Assembly (NCBI GenBank): GCA_003963005.1
Contig: RXJW01000024.1
Span: 62,001-126,000, forward strand
Direction: 5' to 3'
Source of the DNA: Burkholderiales bacterium
GTDB taxonomy: Bacteria; Pseudomonadota; Gammaproteobacteria; Burkholderiales; Burkholderiaceae_C
Length of the DNA stretch: 64,000 bases
Under the pieces are notes generated by a model. The model saw only the letters and a program-made list of their open reading frames with translations, ran no database searches and was not told the DNA's origin. The number at the start of each line of letters is the position of its first letter. Within the stretch, counting starts at the first letter, position 1. Positions 43,918 through 52,391 of the stretch are shown here, one piece after another. The translations under genes were made by a program, and so were the position numbers.

Positions 43918-46365
43918 TCAAGCCCGCCCGATGATCAGCCAACCGGGGAACGGCAGGTTCGCGGCCGAGGCCAGCGTCACGCTCTGCCCGCGAGCCAGGC
44001 CGATGGCGATGGTGTCCGTGCCGACCGACAGTCCGTTGATCCCCAGCCGGTTGGCGGTCACGTTGGTCACCACGAGGATGCGCCCGTCACCGATGCGCGC
44101 CGTGCGCGGGTTGGGCAAGTTCAGTGAGCCGTCCACCAGCACGGCCAGCACCATGTCGCCATCGCGCAGCAGCAGCTCCTCGACCTTGGCGACGTAGCGC
44201 ATCGGCCAGCGGGTGATGTCGGTCGGTGCGGCGGGCTGAGTCAGCACCAGCTGCCCGTCCTGCTTGCGCCAGCCGACGACGGCATCGGCCTTGTCCACCG
44301 GCGGGCGCGTCAGCGCCAGGCTGTCGAAGCGCGGCGACGCCGCAGGATGCAGCGGCTGAACGGTGTCGATGGTGACGACCGCGCCGTCGGTGACCGCTGT
44401 GAGGCTTGGCGGGTTGTCGGCATTGCCCGCTGCGACCACGGTGGTCGCCTGACCGCCGCCGCTGGCGTCGATGCTCAGCTCCAGTTGCCCGCGGGCGACG
44501 GTGCGCAGGTTGACCTGCGTGTTCTTGCCGCTGACGAAGGTCGCCAGCGCGTAATCGCCACCTCGCGGGTTGCCGCTCTTCACGCCGACGAGCATCTGCA
44601 TCGGCGCGGGGCGGCTGGACAGGCCCGTGCCACCGTCCTCGATGCGCACCGGCGCCTTCTCGCCGGGCGCATAGACGTAAGGCGGCACCGCGCCCTTTGC
44701 CAGGGCCTGCTCATCGCCATCCCAGGGCCGCGCGGCGACGACCGCGCCGCTGTCGTCCGTGGCGAGCAGGCTGTTCAGCGGCGTGCCGAGCACGAGGCCG
44801 CCATCCACCGACAGCGCCCCCGACACATGCACCTTGCCGCCCACCGTCAGGCTGCCGCTCAGGTCCAGGCCGGCGAATTCGGGGCTGGCGGTCGGCCCGA
44901 TGTCCTGCACCGTGTCCAGGCGGATCGTCGGCGCCTGGGCCAGGTCGACGAGGATGTTCGGCGACGGGCCCGCCGGCTTGCTCAGCGTGTCACCGATCAG
45001 GCTTCCCAGCTCGAAGCTCGCCGCCCCCCCGGGCGATGCCGCACGGCCCACCAGCAGCGCACCCGTGGCGGGCGCCCCGTTCTGGCCGGTGCCGCCATCG
45101 GCCACCGGGATGGGCTGGGTCATGTCGGGCCCGTAGTAGTCGGGCTTGCCGAGCGCGCCGCCACCCGGCCACTTCACGGCCGGCGCCACGATGGCCTTCA
45201 GATCGCCCGGCGCAGCGCCGTCGGTCTTGTCGGCCACGATGTCGATGCGCGTCATCGCATGGTCGCGGGTCTTGAAGTCGGCCAGCAGGTCCTGCGCATG
45301 ATCGAGCGCCGGATCGCCCTTGCCCAGCACGAAATGCGCTTCACGCGGCGCATCCTGGCTGCCGTCGCGCAGCAGCCATTCCTGCAGCAGGCGCAGGTGC
45401 AGCAGCTGCGGCCGGCCCAGCATGCGCACGCCGCGGGCGCCACCGGCACCGGCCTTGGCATCGATGGCGGCGAGCAGCACCGCACGCTCAGCGACCGGCT
45501 CGGCCACCGGCACCGGGCCGTGGTGGGCCATGAAGCCGCTGCGCAGCAGCCGCGTCCAGACCTCGAAGGCCGCCGCGTAGTAGGCCGCCAGTTCGGCCCG
45601 CGGGATCTGCAATTCCTTGGGCGGCGCCGGCAGGCTGACCTCGCTCGGATCCGGCAGCGCGGGCGTGGCGGCGGCGGGCATCGCGGGCGTGGGGGCGTGC
45701 GGGTCGCCCCAGGCCTTGGTGATGGCTTCCTTGAGCCCGGCCTCGACCTGCGCCTGGAAGCTCGCCAGCGTCTGCCCGGCCGGCGCCGTGGCACGCACCT
45801 TGATGCCGCGGATCCAGGCGACGACGGCGCGCAGGGCCAGGTCCTCGGTGGCATCGGGCGGCGTCCAGGAGAAGTCGAGTGCGAAGCTGTCGGCGATGCG
45901 CGCATCGGCGCTCAGCTCGCTCTCATCCCGGCAGGGCTCGCCGGGGATGGGCACCGGCGAGCCGCTGGCTTCGGCATAACGCAGCAGGACATAGACGGTG
46001 GTCTTGGTGGCGGTGGTGGCGTCGCGGGCCAGCTCGGCATCCAGCCAGGTCTGCAGGTTCGCACACTGCTCGGCCGCCACGCCCACGAGATGACCGTCCG
46101 GCATCAGCGCGAGCCCGGGGGCCACGCGCACCTGCTGCCCGTCGCTGGCGGAAGCGGGCTTGGGTGCCGTCACCCCCAGGCCGGTGATGATCCCGTAGCC
46201 GATCGTCTCCCGCAGCGCGCGCTCGTCCCGGGCAGCGAGGTAGGCATGCTCCTGGCGGAAGTCGTCCACCCCGAGCACCATGCCGAAGGTGTAGTTGACG
46301 CGTTGCAGCGGGTCCAGCGCCGCATCCGGCGCGGGGGTGAAGGTGGAGCCTGTGCAGCAGCCCAT
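43918..46365 (-). CDS. eCIS tail-fibre-like protein
   Basis: An 815-residue protein. The N-terminus MGCCTGSTFTPAPDAALDPL is followed by the domain shared with its neighbour (residues about 24-85). A helical middle part follows (about 230-380). The C-terminal half is beta-rich and repetitive with two fibre-type DGGTG repeats (IPVADGGTGQNGAPATGALL and VRIEDGGTGLSSRPAPMQML), like phage tail fibres such as those of Mu and P2 type. The end is a beta stretch (TDTIAIGLARGQSVTLASAA). It probably projects from the baseplate and binds the target surface; the N-terminal domain would be the anchor. An AGGAG ribosome site precedes the ATG at 46365. Confidence 0.78.
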   Translation of the reverse strand: MGCCTGSTFTPAPDAALDPLQRVNYTFGMVLGVDDFRQEHAYLAARDERALRETIGYGIITGLGVTAPKPASASDGQQVRVAPGLALMPDGHLVGVAAEQCANLQTWLDAELARDATTATKTTVYVLLRYAEASGSPVPIPGEPCRDESELSADARIADSFALDFSWTPPDATEDLALRAVVAWIRGIKVRATAPAGQTLASFQAQVEAGLKEAITKAWGDPHAPTPAMPAAATPALPDPSEVSLPAPPKELQIPRAELAAYYAAAFEVWTRLLRSGFMAHHGPVPVAEPVAERAVLLAAIDAKAGAGGARGVRMLGRPQLLHLRLLQEWLLRDGSQDAPREAHFVLGKGDPALDHAQDLLADFKTRDHAMTRIDIVADKTDGAAPGDLKAIVAPAVKWPGGGALGKPDYYGPDMTQPIPVADGGTGQNGAPATGALLVGRAASPGGAASFELGSLIGDTLSKPAGPSPNILVDLAQAPTIRLDTVQDIGPTASPEFAGLDLSGSLTVGGKVHVSGALSVDGGLVLGTPLNSLLATDDSGAVVAARPWDGDEQALAKGAVPPYVYAPGEKAPVRIEDGGTGLSSRPAPMQMLVGVKSGNPRGGDYALATFVSGKNTQVNLRTVARGQLELSIDASGGGQATTVVAAGNADNPPSLTAVTDGAVVTIDTVQPLHPAASPRFDSLALTRPPVDKADAVVGWRKQDGQLVLTQPAAPTDITRWPMRYVAKVEELLLRDGDMVLAVLVDGSLNLPNPRTARIGDGRILVVTNVTANRLGINGLSVGTDTIAIGLARGQSVTLASAANLPFPGWLIIGRA

Positions 46366-46376
46366 GGTCGTCTCCT

Positions 46377-49094
46377 CTAGCGATCAAGGCCCACGCGGTC
46401 CGGCGGGGGCAGCGGACGCGGGTGGGTGAGTTGGGCGCCCCCAAGGTCGCGCTCGCCGAGCACGAGGGGTGGCCAGATGGATGTGCCCGCCAGCGCCGCG
46501 AGTTCGGGGCGGCGCAGCAGGCCGTGTTCGAGCCGCGTGTCGTGCCCCAGGCGCGCCTCGCCGACGCGGAAGAGCTCGAAGCCGAAACGGATCTCCGCCA
46601 CGGTGTGGGCGGGCTTGTCGCGCGCGACGGCGCGCTCGACCGCGGCGCGGCGGCGGGCGAGTTCGTTGAAGTCCAGCGACTCGGCGGCGGGCAGCGGCAG
46701 CACGATGCGGAAGCGGTGCGCCGGCCCGAGCGCACGCACGATCTGGGCTTCGAAGCGCCACCAGTCCGCGAGCGGCACCGAGCCGGCCGGCAGCGCCAGC
46801 GGGCTCGGGATGCGATCGAAACGCCGCCAGGCCGTGCCCCAGGCCGCATTCAGGGCGCCGATGCGGCGCCAGCGGCGGGCCAGGTAGTCCTGCCAGCGCT
46901 GCCGCAGCGGCGCGCAGGGCTGGGTGGCGCGCAGGTAGTCGTCGAACGCAGCATCGCGCGGCTGCGGCTCATCGTCGGGCAGGTCGGCGAGACGCCAGGA
47001 CGCCATGAGGCCCGCCTCTTCCTGCGCGCCACGCGGCAGGAATCCGAGTGCCGCCTGGAGCTGGCTCCCATCGCCCAGCAGCGACTCCTCGCCGGCCAGG
47101 GCCGACAGCAGGACCGCGCGCCCCTGCGCCGGCCGCCAGGCCTTGATCGGCAGCGGCGGCGCCAGGCCGAACAGCTCCTGCAGGCGCACGCCATGGGGCC
47201 GCTCCGCCAGGCCCTGCGGTGCGGCCAGGAAAGGCTCCGCGTCGACCTCGTCGGGCTCCCAGGCCAGCGTGGCCGCCAGCAGCAGCCCCGGCACCGTGCC
47301 GCGGCGCGCATGCACGCTGGCCGCGTGGCGCAGCAGCGCACGACGGCGCGCCGGGCCGTTGGAACCGTCGAACGTGAGCGCCAGCCACTGCGCGAGCCAG
47401 TCCAGCGTTTCGCGCGGCGCGGTGCGGGCATCGAGCAGCAGCTGGGCCGCGGCGATGCGGTCCTCCCAGCGGGTCAGCTCGCCTTCAAACAGCGCGAGAA
47501 AGCGGCCGGTGAAGTCGGCGCTCGCCGGGTCCGCACGGTAGACGGCGGGCAAATAGTGCTGCAGATAGCTGAAGCGCGGGTACCAGGCCCGCAGCGAGGC
47601 CAGGCCGGGGCTTTGCTGGCCGTCGCCGGTGACGAGCAGTCGCAGCTGAAGGTAGCGGCCGGTGGCGGCCTGCAGCAGGCAGGTCAGAGTCTGCAGTTCG
47701 GTGCAGGCCGTGGCGGTGGGCTCGCGCCAGGGCAGCTCGGGCCCGCCGGGGTGAGGCAGCAGCGCGGGCTCGTCCTGCCACGGCTGACGGCTGAGCGCCT
47801 CGGCCGAGTCGGCCGCGCGGCTCTGCAGCCGCAGGGCCGTGCCTGGCGGGCGGCGGGCATCGAGGGCCACGCGGTGCCACACACAGGCCGTCGTGGCACT
47901 GTCCCACACCGGGCTGAGCAGCTCACCCTCACGCTCGCAGCGCGGGCGCGGCAGCGTCAGCAAGGGCAGCCAGCGATCCATGCCGGCGTAGAACACACGC
48001 GCCGCAGGGAAGCGATGCAGCACCTGCCCCGGCGCCAGGCTCGCCAGCCCGCCGGCCTGGTAACGCCGCAGCGGGATGAACTCGCGCTGCAGTTCGAACT
48101 GCCAGTCACCGCCGGCCGAGACACTGGCCGCGAACCGGAAGGCCTGGTCGCCGCTGGCCGCGAGCAGGAGCACATTGAAGCGCTCCGGCGCCAGCCATTC
48201 CAGCGCCAGCGTGCGGCTGGAGAGCAAGGTGGGCTGCTGGTCGGCCGTGGCCTGCTCCAACTGCTCCTCGAGCGGCCCGAAGGAGCTGGCCTCGTGACCG
48301 GCCCAGTCCAGCACCGACAGGTACAGGCCATCCATCTGCAGGCGAAGCACGAGGACATGCCCACCGGACAAGGCCGCCACGGCGGTCGTGCCGGCACCCA
48401 GCATCAGCTGGCAGGGCGGCTCGGCCGGTGCAGGGTCCGGGGCAGCCCCCGGCGCGAAGGCCGAGGGCACGGACACGCGCGGCACGCAGGGCTTCAAGTC
48501 CGCGCCCAGGCGGTGCAGGCGGCCGGCGGCGAACAGCGCCACGCCACCGTCGTCCAGCGCCAGCAAGGCCTCGGGAACGGGCATGCCCGGCCAGGGCTGC
48601 ACCAGCGGCGGACCGCCACCGTGCAGGTCGAAGATGAGCAGGCCCTGCGCAGCCACGCTGGCGACGACGAGGTAGTGCCCCGTCGTCACGGTCAGCGCGT
48701 CCATCACGAGCGGCGCCACCGGCGATGCGGGCGAACACGGGCCGAAGCCACCCGGCGCCTGGGACTTCGGCGGGTCCACCAACGGCCAGAAATCGGTGAT
48801 CGTGCCGCTGCCGCTGGACCAGACGCGGATGGCCGTGCCGCTGGCATCCAGCGCGTACAGATTGCCGTAGGCATCGAACACGCCGCCGGCCCGCGAGCCC
48901 GGCTCCGGCAGGACGGCCCCGGCACCAGCCTTGAACTCGAACAGCAGCGGCTTGAGCACGAGCTGCCCCAGCGCCGCAGGCGCTGCCGTGTCGTCGGCCA
49001 GCCACGCCCAGTGCGGGTCGGGCTGCGCATGCAGCAGCCAGTCGTCCCGGGTGACCAGGGCGTGAAAGCGGCTGCCGTTGGCATCCATCAGCAA
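46377..49094 (-). CDS. Phage tail protein I-like (TIGR02242) baseplate protein with propeller-like N-terminal half
   Basis: A 905-residue protein. The first 480 residues resemble a beta-propeller with repeated strands such as GGVFDAYGNLYALDASGTAI and ALLALDDGGVALFAAGRLHR. From about residue 525 comes the tail-protein domain: YLQHYLPAVYRADPASADFT, FLALFEGELTRWEDRIAAAQ and LDWLAQWLALTFDGS, the conserved core of TIGR02242/gpI proteins. The remaining part (about 640-905) has further helices and LPAAESLDFNELARRR. It should sit at the baseplate periphery and link wedge to fibres. The start overlaps the stop of the TIGR02243 gene by 7 nt. Confidence 0.85.
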   Translation of the reverse strand: MLMDANGSRFHALVTRDDWLLHAQPDPHWAWLADDTAAPAALGQLVLKPLLFEFKAGAGAVLPEPGSRAGGVFDAYGNLYALDASGTAIRVWSSGSGTITDFWPLVDPPKSQAPGGFGPCSPASPVAPLVMDALTVTTGHYLVVASVAAQGLLIFDLHGGGPPLVQPWPGMPVPEALLALDDGGVALFAAGRLHRLGADLKPCVPRVSVPSAFAPGAAPDPAPAEPPCQLMLGAGTTAVAALSGGHVLVLRLQMDGLYLSVLDWAGHEASSFGPLEEQLEQATADQQPTLLSSRTLALEWLAPERFNVLLLAASGDQAFRFAASVSAGGDWQFELQREFIPLRRYQAGGLASLAPGQVLHRFPAARVFYAGMDRWLPLLTLPRPRCEREGELLSPVWDSATTACVWHRVALDARRPPGTALRLQSRAADSAEALSRQPWQDEPALLPHPGGPELPWREPTATACTELQTLTCLLQAATGRYLQLRLLVTGDGQQSPGLASLRAWYPRFSYLQHYLPAVYRADPASADFTGRFLALFEGELTRWEDRIAAAQLLLDARTAPRETLDWLAQWLALTFDGSNGPARRRALLRHAASVHARRGTVPGLLLAATLAWEPDEVDAEPFLAAPQGLAERPHGVRLQELFGLAPPLPIKAWRPAQGRAVLLSALAGEESLLGDGSQLQAALGFLPRGAQEEAGLMASWRLADLPDDEPQPRDAAFDDYLRATQPCAPLRQRWQDYLARRWRRIGALNAAWGTAWRRFDRIPSPLALPAGSVPLADWWRFEAQIVRALGPAHRFRIVLPLPAAESLDFNELARRRAAVERAVARDKPAHTVAEIRFGFELFRVGEARLGHDTRLEHGLLRRPELAALAGTSIWPPLVLGERDLGGAQLTHPRPLPPPDRVGLDR

Positions 49095-51280
49095 TGCTCC
49101 GGCACGCGCGGCACGGGCAGGCGCAGCCGCGGCGGCACCGTGTCACCGTCGTCGGTGCCGCCGGCGTTCTGGCCCACCAGGTCGGACAGCGGCACGGGGT
49201 CGCCCAGGGACACCGACAAGCCGGCAATCAGCGGCAGCTGCAGCCCGGCCATGGGCACGCTGTCCCGCTGCGCGCCGGCGGAGTCGCCCAGCAGCAGACC
49301 CGTCACGCCGAGCACGCCGGGCACACGCGCCGCCACCGTCGCCAGCTCCAGCGCCGCCACGGCCTTGAAGAGCGGCCAGCCGCTGCCGCTGTCGCCGGGC
49401 AGCGGCGCAAGGAACGTCTTCAGCGCCGCCTTGACCTGCTCGCGCACCTCGGCCACGCCCTGCCCTGCGTGCAGCTCGATGCCCACGCTGATCCACACGC
49501 CCGCATAGGCCGGGCCGCGCAGCAGCACCTCGCAGGTCACCAGGCGGCGCGGTGCGAGGTGGGCGCAGACGGCGTCGATGAAGTCGGCATCCGGCAGCGG
49601 GTAGTCCGGCCGGCGCGGGTCCTGGCGAGGGATGAGCAGGCAGGTGACGACGCCCGGCTGGTCGCCCGGCAGGCCGGGTGACAGCTCGGGGTGCCAGGCC
49701 GGCAGCACCTCCACGCGGCCGACGTCGGCCTGCGGCGTCTCGCGGATGATGGCGTCGAAGTCGTCGGCGCTGACGGCGCGGTCACGGTGACGCAGCACCA
49801 GCGGGATGCGCTTCTCGCCGTCGGCCGCGCTCTCGGCTTCGAGGCCGCCCTGCGCGGCGCGCGGGTTGGCCACCTTCACGCCGGGGGGCAGCGTCGGCCC
49901 CAGCTTGATCGCGCCGGCCGCCACATTGCCCGCCGCGCCGGACGCCCAGTCGAATCGCACCGCGATCTCGGCGCCCGCCGGCGGCCGCGCACCGCGGGCC
50001 CCGTCACCGAAGCGGATCTCGCCGCTCTCGGCATCCAGCGCAAACACCTGTGCCCCGGGCTGCCCCTCGGGCGGCGCAGCTTCGAGCTCGTCGGTCAGAT
50101 CCCAGATCTCGCCGGCCACGCGCAGCTGCACCGAGTCGGCCAGCACCTGGCCCTGGCTGAGCCGCCGGCGTTGCTCGGGCGAGCCGTCCCCCGGCGGCAG
50201 CAGCTCGCGGCTGACGCGGCTGCGCTGGCGCACGACGGCGCAGTGCGTGCCGGCCCAGTCGAGCTGCACGCCGGCATTGGCCAGGCCGTCGATGCGCAGC
50301 CAGGTGATCAAGCGTGCAGCCAGGGCCTCGTCGGTGAGCTGGGGCGGCAGCTCGCCCACGCCCGCCTCCAGCGGCTCGGCCTCGGCCCAGGTGCCGATGT
50401 CACCGGCCTGCGCCGGCAGCGTGACTTGCAGGACGCCCGCCTGCTGCGGAAAGCCGGTGGGCGCCACCGCATCCAGTCGACGGTACTCACCCGCTGTGCC
50501 GCTGCCGCTCGCACTGGCCTTGGGGCACCAGGCACTCAGCGCGGGCGGTGGGACCGCGGATCGCCCGGGCTGCAGTCGCGCACGCGTCTCGGGCGGATGG
50601 GGCACCAGGCCGATGGACAGCGTGCGACCGGCGAGTTCCGCCCGCGCGTTGGCGAGTTCGGCCGGCGTCGGCTTCGGGGGCGCGAGCAGCGCGATCCACA
50701 GCGCCCCGTCCACGGTCTGCGCGCCGATGTCCAGCGGCCCCGGCAGGTCGGCGAGTTGCACGCTGTCGTAGAGCACGGGCTCGACGTCACCCGCCGCATC
50801 GCTGCCGGCGAAGTCCCGGCCCGTGGCTTCGTAGAGCTGGCGGTAGTAGTCCAGCACCGCCGGGTCGACCGGGCCGCTGGTGCGCTTGAACACCACGAGG
50901 CCGGCCACGGGCGGCACGTCAAGCCCGGTGTCGCTCAGGAAGGGCACGGCGCCGGCCAGCAGCGGCACGCCCGAGGGCAGCGTGATCGTCTTGCGCGCGC
51001 CGGCCTCGTTGCTGAACTGCACCAGCGCCCGCGCCGGCTGGGCGGGCCGCAGGCCGATGCCCAGCAACTGCAGGAATTTGAGCCGGTTGCGCTCGGGAAT
51101 GAGGTTCGCCCGGTACAGCAGGCTCTCGGCCATGAAGGCGAACAGCTCGACGAGCGTGACACCGGGATCGCTCGGGCCGGTGTGCGTCCACTCCGGCGCA
51201 TGCACGGCGGCCAGCGCGAGTGTGTCGCGCACGAGCGCGGCATGGTCGCGGTCGTCGATGGCGGGCAGTTGGAGGGGCAT
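49088..51280 (-). CDS. Putative baseplate assembly protein (TIGR02243, gpJ/Afp11-like)
   Basis: A 730-residue baseplate wedge protein. The start MPLQLPAIDDRDHAALVRDT and the block EWTHTGPSDPGVTLVELFAF near residue 35 are the hallmark of TIGR02243 proteins. NLIPERNRLKFLQLLGIGLR follows, and the second half has IRFGDGARGARPPAGAEIAV and LVLRHRDRAVSADDFDAIIR, which belong to the J-type wedge domain. With gp25 and the gpI-like protein it would form the wedge of the eCIS baseplate. It starts 6 nt after the gp25 stop. Confidence 0.92.
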   Translation of the reverse strand: MPLQLPAIDDRDHAALVRDTLALAAVHAPEWTHTGPSDPGVTLVELFAFMAESLLYRANLIPERNRLKFLQLLGIGLRPAQPARALVQFSNEAGARKTITLPSGVPLLAGAVPFLSDTGLDVPPVAGLVVFKRTSGPVDPAVLDYYRQLYEATGRDFAGSDAAGDVEPVLYDSVQLADLPGPLDIGAQTVDGALWIALLAPPKPTPAELANARAELAGRTLSIGLVPHPPETRARLQPGRSAVPPPALSAWCPKASASGSGTAGEYRRLDAVAPTGFPQQAGVLQVTLPAQAGDIGTWAEAEPLEAGVGELPPQLTDEALAARLITWLRIDGLANAGVQLDWAGTHCAVVRQRSRVSRELLPPGDGSPEQRRRLSQGQVLADSVQLRVAGEIWDLTDELEAAPPEGQPGAQVFALDAESGEIRFGDGARGARPPAGAEIAVRFDWASGAAGNVAAGAIKLGPTLPPGVKVANPRAAQGGLEAESAADGEKRIPLVLRHRDRAVSADDFDAIIRETPQADVGRVEVLPAWHPELSPGLPGDQPGVVTCLLIPRQDPRRPDYPLPDADFIDAVCAHLAPRRLVTCEVLLRGPAYAGVWISVGIELHAGQGVAEVREQVKAALKTFLAPLPGDSGSGWPLFKAVAALELATVAARVPGVLGVTGLLLGDSAGAQRDSVPMAGLQLPLIAGLSVSLGDPVPLSDLVGQNAGGTDDGDTVPPRLRLPVPRVPEHC

Positions 51281-51286
51281 GACGGT

Positions 51287-51685
51287 TTACCTCCCCTGGA
51301 CGGGAATGCTCAGGCTCATGCGCCCGGTCTGGGCGGTGGCGACGAGCGTGAAGCTGAGTTCTGCCATGGCCGCCTCGGGGTTGGTGGGGTCGGCGGCGAC
51401 CTTCAGCGCCTCCACCTGCACCCGGGGCTCCCACTTGGCGAGTTGGCGGCGGATGACCTCCTCGATGGCACGCCAGGTGGTGGGCACGTTGGGCTCGAAC
51501 AGGAAGCGCTCCAGGCCGGCGCCGTAGTCGGGGCGGCGCAGCCGCTCGCCCTGAGCGGTGAGCAGCAGCAGGCGGATGGACTCGCGCACATTGGCCTCGC
51601 CGCTGCTCCAGGCTAGGCGACCCTCGGGGGTGAGGCGCAGGGGGAAGGCCAGGCCGCGGCCGTAGAGGGCGGCTTCGTCGGTCAT
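51287..51685 (-). CDS. GPW/gp25 family baseplate wedge protein
   Basis: A 132-residue protein with the gp25 fold: GRGLAFPLRLTPEGRLAWSS, VRESIRLLLLTAQGERLRRP and the conserved DYGAGLERFLFEPN block, which forms part of the T4 gp25-like core that nucleates sheath polymerisation. It is the first gene after palindrome B and so opens the baseplate block of the operon. The neighbouring TIGR02243 gene begins 6 nt later. Length and motifs are standard for the family. Confidence 0.94.
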   Translation of the reverse strand: MTDEAALYGRGLAFPLRLTPEGRLAWSSGEANVRESIRLLLLTAQGERLRRPDYGAGLERFLFEPNVPTTWRAIEEVIRRQLAKWEPRVQVEALKVAADPTNPEAAMAELSFTLVATAQTGRMSLSIPVQGR

Positions 51686-51765
51686 GGGTGGGCTCCCGGT
51701 GCTCGTTTGGGCTGGAGGCTTTTGCGGAGAGCTGGAGGCTGGCGCCGTGCAGCTCTCGGGGCGCT

Positions 51766-52352
51766 CTTGCGGAGAGCCTTTCGACTCGGTGCACCGCCGC
51801 GGGAATCCGCCCCGCGATGGCGGGTCACTTTTCTCTGCTGCGCCAGAGAAAAGTCACCAAAAGAGAGGCGCTGAACCGCACACCAGCGGGATCGCGGCAC
51901 GGCTCGCACGCGAAAACCTCCGCCCGTGGTGTTCGCGGAAGCGACCCGCTTCGCTCTCGCTGCTGTCCCTGTCACGAGCACCAGCCGTCGCGCCTTCACG
52001 CCCGTTAACGTCGGCTGCACGCCGAACTCACCAGTAAACGCACCACACGCCTCGACGCGCCGTCGACGGCGCTTGGTATTGCACTCGTGAGTTCGGCGTG
52101 CAGCCGACGTTAGGCGCACGGACGGTGGATGCATCGGGCTCGTGACAAGGACAGCGGCGAGAGCGCAGCGGCTCGCCTCGGCTGCGGAGACGAGCGCGTG
52201 TTCTCGCGCGATGTAGGTCGCAGGCTCTGGGCGACTTGCGGTTAGCGCCTCTCTTTTGGTGACTTTTCTCTGGCGCAGCAGAGAAAAGTTACCCGCCATC
52301 GCGGGGCGGATTCCCGCGGCGGTATACCGAGTCGAAAGGCTCTCAGCAAAAG
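51766..52352. repeat. Palindromic element, copy B
   Basis: A 587-bp imperfect palindrome in the 706-nt gap between the hydrophobic-tail protein gene (stop 52392) and gp25 (start 51685). The core is a perfect 26-bp inverted repeat (52006-52031 with 52087-52112) around a 55-nt loop. The ends also pair: GAGAGCCTTTCGACTCGGT at 51772 with ACCGAGTCGAAAGGCTCTC at 52326, with GCGGGAATCCGCC/GGCGGATTCCCGC just inside. The extended match to copy A, including CTGAACCGCACACCAGCGGG in the left arm only, fixes the same orientation for both copies. A partial end-like sequence (GCGGAGAGC) lies further out at 51724. No gene is inside. Confidence 0.9.
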
Positions 52353-52391
52353 CAATCCAAAGCCCCGGAGCTGACGACAAGACACCCCTCC

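Noticed and set aside
46422-49508. Very long open frame on the plus strand (over 1000 codons) opposite the TIGR02242 gene, and many similar ones elsewhere (for example 60-1178, 35885-38200, 60465-62609)
   Set aside because: They are antisense shadows caused by high GC content; their predicted proteins are Arg/Gly/Ala/His-rich without domain patterns, while the minus-strand genes carry clear family motifs, ribosome sites and coupled junctions.
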